Shown one piece after another: positions 11,301 through 23,300 of a stretch of DNA of 64,000 bases. Source of the DNA: Aplectana chamaeleonis (Eukaryota; Nematoda; Chromadorea; Rhabditida; Cosmocercidae); NCBI GenBank assembly GCA_029168955.1, contig JAPDOI010000121.1:992001-1056000 (forward strand), given 5' to 3'. Position numbers and translations under genes: made by a program. Each line of letters opens with the position of its first letter. Within the stretch, counting starts at the first letter, position 1. The notes below the pieces were generated by a model, which made no database searches, was not told where the DNA came from, and was given only the letters and a program-made list of their open reading frames with translations.

Positions 11301-14300
11301 TTGGGCAAGAAATAGCAAGGAGATTCATCGCGTTTCATCCAACTGTCCCGACATACTACTCTTCGATAAAAACACACAAACTGGGAAACATCCCTTTTGA
11401 TCGACTTACGGAACAAGATATTAAAACCAGGCCGATAATCTCTAGTTGTGGGGGGCCATCTGACAAAATCAGTTGGCTGTTGGTCAAGCTACTGTCTCCC
11501 CTTCTACGATTCGTTGTTTCCCATGTCGTAAATACTGATGATTTCGTGATAGCGCTCAATCAGTGTCAATTCCGTAGAAGGGTTAGTTACGCAAGTTTCG
11601 ATGCGGTGTCCCTCTACACTAATATTAACATACATGACGCTGTGGATGCACTAATTGCTCTTTGGAGAGAACATGAGAGGGAAGTTTGCACCATTGGACT
11701 CGAAGAAACAGATATGCGGGATCTCCTTGAGGCCATTCTCCGATGCAATGTATTTCAGTTCAACAAACGTTTCTTTAAACAGCACCGTGGATTAGCAATG
11801 GGATTAAGGATAGCTCCGTTATTGGCGGTAGTCTTTCTGGATCGCATTGAGCGGAGATCGTTGGCAGCTGGGATACTTTTCTATAGACGTTACATTGACG
11901 ACGTCTTTGTTATCGGCGACACTCAGGCAGACTTGGAAGACACGCTCCGTACACTTAATTCACAGGATCCGTACATAAAATTCACTGCCGAACAACCAGA
12001 CGCGGAAGGATTTCTTGCCTTCTTGAACACCAAGGTGAGGATCGATGCAGGAAGGAAAGAAATAAGGTGGTACAAGAAGCCAGCTTCTCGGAATATCCTT
12101 CTCCATTCGAGAAGCTGTCATCCAATATATGTCAAGGCTGGGGTTGTACGCAACTTCATAACAACGAAGGACAAGATTTGCAGTCAGCGATGTGAAAACG
12201 TTGATTTGACGGTCGAAAACATCCTTAGCGATAATGGATACACAACGATACATCCGCAAACGTGGAAGCCACATACTACTCCGGACGACATTGCTTTAGT
12301 AATGCCATATTTGAATGAAAATGTAGCTAGAGAAGTGAATACGGTTGTGAAAAATTCATCGCTACCGATCAAGCTTGTATTCAGACCAACACCAAATCTC
12401 AAGCAGCTGCTTACAGCGTCCAGGCCTTATGAGGAAAAATGTGGCCGATCAGGGTGTGAGTATTGCACCAGCAGTCAGATATGTCAACTGAAGGGAACAG
12501 TTTATCTTGTGGAATGTCGAGAGTGCGGGGAGAAGTACGTCGGAGAAACTATGAGGCCCTTGCACAAACGGATGGATGAACACCGCAGGGCACTTAGAAA
12601 TCCGGCGTCATATCCACTTAGCAGTTTCTCTAAGCACCGAACACATAAGCATACCCGAGAGGCTGCTCCATCATTCACAGTTACGATTCTCCACCGCTCG
12701 GTCGAAAACGCTGTGGAGCGGAAAATTCTAGAGGCCCTGGAGATAAAGCGTTTATCACCCGAGATAAACAGCAGAGAGGAATTAGGTGATATACTGCAGC
12801 TCATTATATGAAGGCAAGATAGCGATAGCTCTTCTGGGTTACGGTAAGATCTCTCCTAATCGCGGGGCAACTGCTATTTAAGCACGTAATTTGCTTGGGT
12901 GTTTGTACTTTATTGTGTCTGTAACCGGCGCGTGGTTTCGCCCATCTTCGATCCGTACCACAAAGCAGACTCTGGTTAGCCGAATAGATTCAACATCGCG
13001 AAGCGCAATATTGACAAGTTTTCTTTCAGGTCTGAAGAAGGTGCTACGCACCGAAAGCTAGCCGACGAGCTTTTGCAGTCGTTTGAAAACTTTTGGAGCC
13101 TCATTTTTCGAACTTGTGTAATAAACGTTTTTAAAGAGACATTTGGCTAAGAGAGCCACACCAACACCCCTTTTGTGAGTTCTGTCACATCTAAGCAGAT
13201 CAAACTGAGAGCATAAACCACCGAATAGCGAAACACTAGTGACGAATGGGGTAAGCCATGTCTCCGACAGCGCTATAAAACCAAGGCTGAACTGATGAAT
13301 ATACCCACTAAGACTACTCACGCTTTCGGGAAGAGAACGAATATTAGTGGTAAGACACCTAAGATCTCTGTCTATGGTCCGAGGAGGACTTACACGTTTA
13401 AATCGTTAGGAGAAACATCAGACCGTTGAGAAGCGATAACATTTTGACCAGGAGTACACTCAGGACTCGAACTAGGGTCCCGGAGAGGATTGAGGGCATT
13501 ACTTACAACAAAAGAACTCGTACCGATAGGAGTGTTCGAATTAAAGGCAGTGTTCACGATAAATTTCACTTCCGTTATCTCCACGGTTTACGGAAAGTCT
13601 GGTGCCCTATATAGCAGGACATGCTTAACCCATTCACGACCACGCCTAATTTTGGGTGGCTGCACGTTCGGACCGCGTGCAATATTGCGTCACCGTATAC
13701 GGTGTCCCACCGGTGGGCCACTTTTGCTCGAATGGCACGCCACCAAAAAATCGATTTTTGTTTTTTTTGTTTATCGTACGACTGTCGACGTCAAAATCAT
13801 GATGCCAAAGTTTCAGCTTCCACAAATCTTTCCTTCCAAAGAAATTACCTAAATTTTCAACTGTGTAGATAAGACCATTCACAAAATCATGTGAGTTCGT
13901 TGGATTCTAGCCGTTTGAAACATTAGTTATCGTAGATTATCATGATAGACATTTTTCTGTTCTTCAATTGACAGGAAATGCTCAGTGCAATCATATTTTT
14001 TCAGATTTCCAGTAATTTTTGCGTTAGCTACTCCCTCGCTTTTGCAGTCTATCGCATTCCGACGCGAGTTTTTTTTGTAGCAAACATTTTTAGCATTCTT
14101 TTTGACATTTGGACGTAGAAAATACTCCTCAATTGCTGATGGAAATGAATTTTTCTTTAGATCTTCGCCATTTTTCCTCGGCCACCCCCTCACCCCTCCG
14201 GTTCGGCGCCTTCTAGGAAGAGATTTCTTGTAAAGAGCATATTGAGCGTTTGTTTTTTACATTCAGACGTAGAAAATGGTTCTATTATTACATATTGACT

Positions 14301-17300
14301 AGCGATGATTAGTGTAATAATCGTTTCATAGATTTTCACTCGTTTTCTGCCCTGGCACGTCCCCATTTTCTCGTCTGCTCCTCTACAAGGTAGTTTTCAC
14401 CGAAGTTGGAGCCTCGGCCTACGATGTTACACCAACCGTTACCAAGCAGGACTTCCTAAAAATTCCCTAATGATCTCAACATTGGTAATCTTTACATAAA
14501 ATAAATTCTGTGAACAAAATACGGGCGAAAGAAAAGCCGATTCTCTACGCGGGAATGGTGCGCAGTATCAGTAATCATATTTCTGTGATATATTAAATAG
14601 TGCTACACGATCTGACCACTCTTAGATGTAAGGATTGTTTCTCGAGTAATGGGTAATAAAGAAAGATTTGCCATAAATTGCTTGTAAAAATGCGATCTGT
14701 ACTCATGTTTCCGGTTTTCGACCTCGCTGCATTGGAAGGGTCAGATATATTGTAGTGGTGAAGTTGCCAGCGGACCACGAAGTTCATAGTCAAGTCTAGA
14801 ATAGGTTAATACATTGACCATAAGTAGGTTCAAAAATTCCTTCATGCGGTGGAGAAATCGATTTTTGAAAAGAGTGTCCCACCGGTGGGACACGCGGTCC
14901 GAAGTGGTAGTCAACGCGTGTCCCACCGGTGGGACACGCGGTCGTGAATGGGTTAAAAAGGACACGAAAGACGCGTTTTTGAGCCAAAATAGGCCCTCCC
15001 TTGTTTACGTTGGTTTTTGAGCGTGGAGGAATTGACCGCTAGAAGGATGATACCTATCAGTGCAATGAAGCAAACAGCTCACTTATCAGCACTTCCTTCA
15101 CTTGATCATTCCTATAATCCGAGTCTTCACTTGTTCCTTTCGAGGGGCGGATATGGGGCACGGGGCGTGTCTGGGGCACCAAAACGCTTGTTTGCAGCCG
15201 TTATTTTGCCACTCCTTGCTCGTTTTCTACCGTTCCTTCGGCACTGGGAGCCTAGGATCCTTCTCCCCTATCATTTTACTATGGAAAGTCAACGAGGATG
15301 ATCATCGTGAACACTGCCTTTAAGTGGTTAGATACGAAAATAGGTGCTTCAACATTAGCCAGACCAGACATGGCAAAAACACTTCTAGTTGAAAAGAGCG
15401 TCATCTAATCTGGTTACGTTGCGAATTTTATTCTCCGAAACCCACTCATACACAAAACACACTTCGCGGATTCGATCTCGCAAGGTGCTTCATTTTCGGA
15501 AAACATTAGACCTCCTTTTTTTTGCAAAGTAAGGGCCACGAAAATAAGATATTCGAGTCGAGAGTGGTAGATTTACCCTATATGCAAATTTCAGCCTCTG
15601 AGATGGACGCTGAAAGGCACTTCTCTGTGTGACCCACACCTGTCGCAGGTGCGGTCGCGCTGGAAGTCTACATTTTTGCAAGGTATGAGTCAGGAGAATA
15701 CGATGATCGAGTCCAGCGTGACAGATTTACCCTGTGTACTCACTTTCACCGTCCAACATAGATGCTGAACACCGCTACAGTATCAGGCCTCACACTTTTC
15801 TCAGGTGTGGTCCCGCTGAAAAGGGGCATTTTTGAAATTTAGGTGTCATGAGAGTAAGATATTTGAGTCCAGCGTGGTCGATTTACTCTAGATGCGATTT
15901 GTTACCGTCTCAGTGTAACGCCGAAGACCGCTAGATAGACAGCGGGAGAAGGTTGAAAAATCGTACAAGACAACAAACCTAAACCAGGGTTTTAAAACAG
16001 CTGTGACTCAAGTTCCAAATGAGCTACCCGGGGTTTGAGCAAAACTAAGAAACTAGGTTTGCAACTTTACAGAATGAGACCCTAACCGACCTCAGAAGTT
16101 GCCTTCCAGAAAAATTTACTAGGTGTGGACTTTTGATGTTTTGAGCACAAAAGTCCACACCTAAATCCGCTGGCTAGGTGTGGACTTTTATGCTCAAAAC
16201 ATCAAAAGTCCACACCTAGTAAACTTTTTTGTAAGGCGTCAACTGAGGTCGGTTAGGGTCTCAATCTGTAGGGTTACAAATGTAGTTTCTTAGTTTTGCT
16301 CAAACCCGGGGTAGCTCTTTTGGAAGTTAAGTTACAGCTGTTTTAAAACCCTACTTCAGGTTTGTGGACTTCGACGTTTTTTTACCTTGTTCCGCCGTCT
16401 ATGTAGCGGTCTTCGGCGTTACACTGAGACGGTAAAACACTGTTGACAGAGTAAATCGACCACGCTGGACTCAAATATCCTACTCTCGTCACACCTAAAT
16501 TTCCACAATGCCCTTTTTCGGCGGGACCACACCTGAGAAAAGTGTGAGGCCTTATGCTGTAGCGGTGTTCAGCATCCATGTTGGACGGTGAAAGTGAGTA
16601 TACCGGGTAAAGCGACTACGCTGGACTCAAATATTTTCAAAATTGCCGACATTCGGATGGACCACTTTTGAGAATAGTGTGAGCCCGTGCAGTATAGAGG
16701 TCTTCGGCGTTTCTATGATGCCGTGAAAATTTGAACACGGCGTAAATCGACCACGCTCGATTCGAGTATCGTATTTTCCAGACTCATACATGGCAGAAAT
16801 GTGGTCTTTAAGTTCTGTATCTAGCCATTTCCTAGCGTGCGTTTTTCTATACATTTAAAGTGACCTGTTCTTCTCTGAAAACAAATTGATTTCTTTAATA
16901 CATCTCGTCGCCTTCGCCTCGGCCAATCACTTCATCGCATCCACTTTTCTCTTCCGCCCCATTCCGTAGCTTCCAATCTGATCTTCTTCAATTCACAACT
17001 ATCCTGGATTTACGTCCAGAACCTATGTGTCTTATATTCAACTAAAGGAGAAGTTTTACTATAGTTTTAAGCTTTACGAAAACCTAATTACAGCAAGATT
17101 TCATGTTTGTTCGACGACATTATCGAATTCTTCGCAGAAAAGAAGAAATTTGAGCGGTGTACCTAGCCCCGACCAGAATGGTTCATTTGGTCGTCCGGTG
17201 GAGCTCAGACCCCCTCCCTCCACCCTTGCGCAGCTCAGACCCCCCGGCGTGGATATCCCCACCCCGCTCCGAACCCTGCTTCTCAATGTGATCTGTGATC

Positions 17301-20300
17301 GAGTCAAAGGTCTGTGAATCTCGATCCACAAAGTTGGACTCTCCGAAAGCTGCACTTCGGAAATTCTGGGTTAAGATGGATGACGATCACCTGCGAGAAT
17401 GGTGCTATGCCTTTCCAAGCAAACTACTTACCAGTATCCGAGGAGATGGCGAACATTTTCGGATCTGGTGATAGTGTTGTGTTCACAACACTACATATGA
17501 GCTGATCCATCGGTGTTATAGGTGAATTACGCTTTAGTATTCGAAAAACACTTCGATACCTGCGCGCCCATAATTATGAAACACCCTGTATATAACGATC
17601 AGGAAATCACATTCCGAACTTTTCTTCAAGCTCTGTACCCTAGCAAGCACTAAATTGTTACATAGCGCTCCTCTCCCGGATCCAAAATGACTTTTCAAAT
17701 CCCGCAAAAACGCGTCCCTGCGCGCTTTTTGACCAAATCCTAGTGGTAGTGCACTACGTTATTCCGGAAATGCTCACTTTCATCGTCAACAGGGTGACTT
17801 CACACTTAATACTACACATTTCTTATTTCTAATCTGTTCCATCTGCCTTCATGAAACTGTTGATCTTGAAACGTACGCGAGCAGAGGGTACACTTGCTTT
17901 CGATGGTAGAAAAACCCGAACTTTAATTAGAATTAGAGGGTTGTTTGGTGCTGATCACGGGTCCGACATTTCCAGAATAAGATAGCTGTACTTCAACTGT
18001 AAGCTGTCAACTTGTCCACTAAATTTTGCTGCCGGACTCCGAATCGTTCCTCCTCTATTGTACCCTTCCACCCTTACTTTCCCACGGAAACCAACCATGG
18101 CTACATTTGTATATTTCATGGATAGAAGATAACTTTTATTAAAGTATTTGTGTTGCAAAACGGGTGGGTTCGGTTGCATTCATTGGGCGCCACCCCACTA
18201 CTCGGTGAGACGTTATTTAGCTCCCGCCATAGCTGGTCGAAACCGGTTGTGATCCAACTGATAAGAGCACGGTAATGTGCATAATACTTGGTGTGAATGG
18301 TCCAACATACAGCCAGCGAGGAGCGACTACACCTGGCGGATATTCGCACTCAATTTCGCACCCCATGCCTATCCATCTCGAAAGAGCTCATCGGAAGCTA
18401 TGACGGGAGCTTGGAAGGACCTCACGGAGTGCCTCCATTCTAATTTTTTTTTTCAGATTCTCATCAGATTCAGCGATGACAACAAGGGTCAAAAACTCGA
18501 AATTGAAAAATGTGAGGGAACCAAGGTCACAACACCGTCCACTTTTTCATAATTTACGGCAGACGATTATAAATTGCCAACAGCACAAAATTCTCACGAG
18601 AAACAAAACTGATGATACCGAATTGATAAAGGGTAGGGTATCAAAGAAATGAAGAACGGTGTGTTACATGCACACAGCGTCTTTCTCCAGAGGCAAGCGG
18701 CTGAAGCTTTGATCAGACTAGGGATTAGGGAAACAGCCTCACCGGTAATAAAGATATCACGATATCGGGGCTTAAGCATGGAAAACTTCATAAAGAAAAA
18801 CTACAAAACTTCCGTGAGAATTTTGGGCCGTTGACAAATTGTAAACTTGTCTTTACGACAATAGCTGTTAAGGATAAGGAACAGAGGAGCACAATGTCGA
18901 AAGGCGGACGTTCTTCGCAACCGTTAGATTCAGGGTGAGTGTCGTCAAGCAACATTAACACACTCGTAGCGATCCGCTGACGCCTGTCACGTCTCGCTGC
19001 CACTATACTTTGACCGAATCGAAGAAATCGAATACTTATTCGACTCAATAAGTCGACATCGAATAATTCGAAGAGTGCCAGTTTCCGAAGAAATCGAAAA
19101 ACCCTATTTTTCTAAACTGCCGATTTCCAAATCATTCGAACAACCGAATATTCGAAAAGTTCAGAATTCGGAGTTATTCGGAAAGTCGAATAATCGAAAA
19201 TCTACATGAACAGCAGAATGAATTCGATAGTCGACTCTTTCGAATGAACAGATTTTGGGTCTATCCTAGATGGGGGGGGGGCACCCAAGATTTATTCATA
19301 GAAATGAAGAAAAACTCTGATAAAAAATGCCTGTTACTGCTATCGATCCGTTTTTATAAAAGCTTTACAGAAATACTTCGATTGGTAGCCTTACCAACTG
19401 TGGTGAGCGTGAAGCGCTCACCAGATTTGGCTTTGATCTCTTACCGCGCGCATGTCCTATATAGGTGAATCACTTCATTTCTGCCATGAATCGTGGGTGC
19501 CCCCCCCCGTCTAGGATAGTGCCCAGATTTTTCATCAGTCTATGCTTTTATGGAAACTCCGTGCAGATACTTCGGTTTCTGGGAGCGGTATCGGCTTGAA
19601 ACTATTTGGGGGGGGGCACTCGAGAAAATAAAATGCTTCATTCATGAAAATTAAAATTTGGGATGATATCATATTCCTGATAACGTTATCAATCATTATT
19701 TTCGTGGAGACTTCATGGAAATATACTCCATTTCCCCGCTACTCGCAGGGTGGGGCACCACTATCATAGTAGTGGTGCGGTTTTGAGAATGATTTCATCA
19801 TTTTCATAGTTTTTTTTTAAGAAAAACAACCGCTTCGCATCAACGATAGTGATAATACGACTGAGAATAGCTCGGAAATGAAGGATACTTCGACTTCTGA
19901 AAGCGGTATCATTCATTCTCCAACTGAATCCTGAGTGCCCCCCCCCAAATAGTTTCATACCGCGGTATCTGTCATTCTTCTATTGACTCCTGAGTGTCCC
20001 CTCCCCGAACTAGTTTTGCACCGAAGAATAAATCTTGATTTGCGTCCCCCCTCCCCGCAACTGATTTCAAACCAAACCGGGCTAGAAACGAAAAACTTGG
20101 GAGTAGTTGCTTTTAGTGGATATTGAGCTGACATTTCCCGAGTTGGACAGTTTCGATTTTTTCAATTCCGTACACAAGATTTCATTCCAGGTTCAGCCAA
20201 ATGTGCCCGGGATTTACATCAGGTGGAAAAGGAGTGGTTGGAAAACTAGATGATGTAGGATGTGTTGGGTTATCTTCCCGTCTCGGAACTTCTACCTAGC

Positions 20301-23300
20301 CCATACATATTCGTTCAGGGCCAAAACGACAATAAAAGAGTCTTCAAAAAGTTTCTACATCGAATAAAAGAAAATGTAGGAATTGTTGAAAGAACGGAAT
20401 ATTCAGCAACATTAAGTGAGGCTTTCGGAGAGTTGGACAACTACAAGGTTAGGAATATCTTAAACGTTTCATGTAAGCTCTGGTACATCCCTAGTGACCT
20501 GTTGATTTCGATTGTCACCAGCAGCGGAGCGGTGGGCCTCAGTGAAATATAACTAGTGATAAGGAGGTTTCGACGAAACAGCCACCGCTCCGCCTTGTGA
20601 TAACAAAAAACATGAGTTCACTTGGAATGGAACAGAGTCTACAATACCCGCGCTAAGTTTTGTAAAAACGGGGAGCATTTGCCAAACTTGGCAAAAAAGC
20701 GTCCGATGCTTGTAAACTTTTTGAAAAAAAACTTTTTTTGGATTCTGAGAGAGCTATTATATTCACAGCTCAAATTCCTATCCAATAGTGTACTTTGTGA
20801 ACCGAAGTTCCCTAAAATCGCTTTGTTTTGGAATGAAATTGTTTTTGCGGTCGTTTTTCGAAAACGTCGCGCGCGGCAAAGTGCGGCGAAACTTTGTGTA
20901 GTAATTGTACAAGTAATAGAAGAGCGATCTCCACGTTTTCTTGATGTATTAGATATAGGTGAGACATTTTGAGATCCGTGCCAGTAGAATTTCGGAAATC
21001 TTTCAATAAACACGCTTGTGAGCCTCCAGAAAAGTCCTACTTGTGTTGCACAAACCCCAAATTGTTAAATGAAGGAGTTCGAAAATCCATACACGAATCT
21101 CAAGAACGTCTCACCTGCATCTAATACATGGAGAAAACGTTAGGATTGCTCTTCTATTACTTGCACAATTACTACTCCAAGTTTCGCCGCACTTTCCCTC
21201 GCGCGACGTTTTCTTAAAACGACCGCAAAAACAATTTCATTCAAGAACTAAGCGCTTCTAGGGAGCTTTGGTCCGCAAAGGACACCACTATTAGGTAGGA
21301 ATTTGGGCTGTGAATATGATAGCGTTTTCAGAATCCCAAAAAGTCCTCGTTCAAAAAAAGTTATAAGCATCGCACGCTTTTTTGCCAAGTTTGGCAAATG
21401 CTCCCCGTTTTTACGAAACTTAGCACGGGTATTGTATCTATGGTTTCTTTGCAGAATTTGAAGTGAATGAACGGGGCAGCGGCGGTATGGAGATCCTCAC
21501 GCGCGATCCAAACCCGCTGACCGGCGGTGTTGCGAACATCGCACGGCCCGACGCAGTGATCAGGATAAGGCGTAGCGGTGTGATGGGCCCGTGAGAGGTG
21601 CTGCCCCCCCTCCTCCAGCTTTGGATCCGGTGCGGCCCCCCTCCCACCGAGGTTGTGATTTTGACCCCTTGTGCGAAACAATTTGAGAGGTCTCTTCCGA
21701 ACAACGCTTTCGAACGATTTTCAGCAAAAACGGACGTTATAGGTCAAGTCACACCGGCCGCAATCGGCTCAAAATGGTCGGATCGACCTGGGACTCGGCC
21801 GAGAGCTTTTTTTGATGGTCCTTTTCTAAGCAAACCTTACAGCAGCTAGATCAAGAAAAATTATTTTTTCGACCTCTCCAGACGTCTAAGTTCAGACGGC
21901 GGTTTTCCGATCTCTGGTCAGTATCTCGGATTTGGCTGAAATCTTGACTAGGGGTGTAATTCGTGGCGCTGAAGACGAATCTGACGTCCGTTTCACAAAT
22001 TTCGACCTGCTACCTCAGTTACACGATGGTTTGGGAAAAACGTAATTCATGCGATGATTTTACTGTTAAATTCAATGGCGTGCATCTTCGCACCATACCT
22101 TTTTTAACTTGCTACGGACAACAAAGGTGAAATGGGCCCCTGAAGTAGAGCCTGCTCTCAAGAAAGCAGAAAATCGAAGTGATTCTAAGGGTTCATGCAA
22201 AGCCTGTGAGGAGTTTCAACAACCACGTTCTGAGTTGATGTCTAGGCAATCAGAAACCCAGAAAAATCTCGAAATTCTGAATTATTTGTCGGTCAACAGA
22301 TTTGGATCACTCAGAGAATTAATACGTTGGCGAATAAGGAAAGTGCATCGGTTAGCGACCAGGTTTCAAAACTGTGCGGAATGTTTCGGGATGAGAATGC
22401 GGTCCTGAGTTTCGGAGCGAGATTGCAACGCGTTGATGTTACAGGACCTTAATCATCCAATGCTTCGATTGAGGTAATGGTGTGAGAGACAACATTAGGA
22501 ATACAACACTCTCTATTACTGCAAACTTTCCTGCAGCAAGCTTTGCGACAGTCGTCAGATCGCGAGGATTGGCATACTACAGTGCGTTTCATTGTTTATG
22601 AACAACCTACTTTTCAACTACATTATTCTCCAGCTTGAAGCTGGGCATTTTTCACTAGCATGAGCGTATTCAGGGTGTCGAAAAACCTATATTTACATGT
22701 CATCAGAATATTACCTCTGAGAACTTTTTTTATAACAATTTATAACAAAATTGCCGATTTTTGACCGTTTCATTGTTTATGAACATTCAAGTTTCAAAAC
22801 AATTTATTCTTCAAGCATAATAACTACGCACTAATTAGTAGTCTACATGAGCTCCATGTTTCATGGCTACTTCAAAAAGCCGAACTGGCATGCTCTTCGC
22901 TAGGTTACACAGTACCACGGCGTCGATTTCACTTCATGCTTCGAGGATCGCAGATCTTAGCTCATCAATCGAGTGAAACTTCCTGCAATCGGCGTGCACT
23001 TTGGGCACGATGATCCCCCACAGGTTCTCCATGGGATTCAAGTCAGGGCTACATGCTGGCCAGTCCATAACTTTGAATCTGTGCTCACGAAGCCAAGGGG
23101 AGGTCGCTCTGCTACGGTGCACGCTTGTGTTATCCTGTTGAAAGGTGAAGTTTCTTCGTCTGCGACCTCCCAAAAACGGCAGAAGGTGATGCTCCAACAT
23201 TCCCTTATACTCATCTGAGCCCATGCAACAGGATACGTAGGCAAGGTCGAGCGTATCCTCGCATCTAAATGCCCCCCACACCATCAAAGAGCCACCGCCG

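Larger units (their letters stand above)
10600..13132 (+). mobile_element. Penelope-like element (RT plus GIY-YIG), 2.5 kb
   Basis: The element is bounded by an exact 13-bp target-site duplication. It contains one uninterrupted 685-codon ORF and a 320 bp 3' region with a hammerhead-like motif. The left end has a short repeat, TTGAGGATTAT, occurring twice within 45 bp. An intact ORF and identical duplications suggest the insertion is younger than the decayed LINE it split. I saw no second full terminal repeat, so this may be a single-repeat or 5'-truncated copy. Confidence 0.85.
8703..13395 (-). mobile_element. CR1-like non-LTR retrotransposon, decayed and split by a Penelope-like insertion
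   Basis: In minus order, 13395-13146 encodes the start of an AP-type endonuclease, with ALSETWLTP. The 2.5 kb element at 10600-13132 interrupts it. Then 10586 downward encodes the rest of the endonuclease, with TGDFNLPDI, and a reverse transcriptase with GVPQGGVLSP and FADD. The body is open over long stretches but is out of frame by one base at the insertion point and again near 9463, so it is dead. The 5' side stops close to a MITE at 13541. Confidence 0.8.

Noticed and set aside
8620..17590. A 9 kb transposon bounded by TAGGGTGTT-C-GAATTATGGGCG and its complement
   Set aside because: The two end-like words (about 8620-8640 and 17565-17590) face each other, but the interior is a patchwork of unrelated elements and the match is only about 20 bases. 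More likely two independent element ends.
20262..20552. 96-codon plus-strand frame as a gene
   Set aside because: Its end overlaps the palindromic repeat also found at 48779-48910. No domain was recognised.
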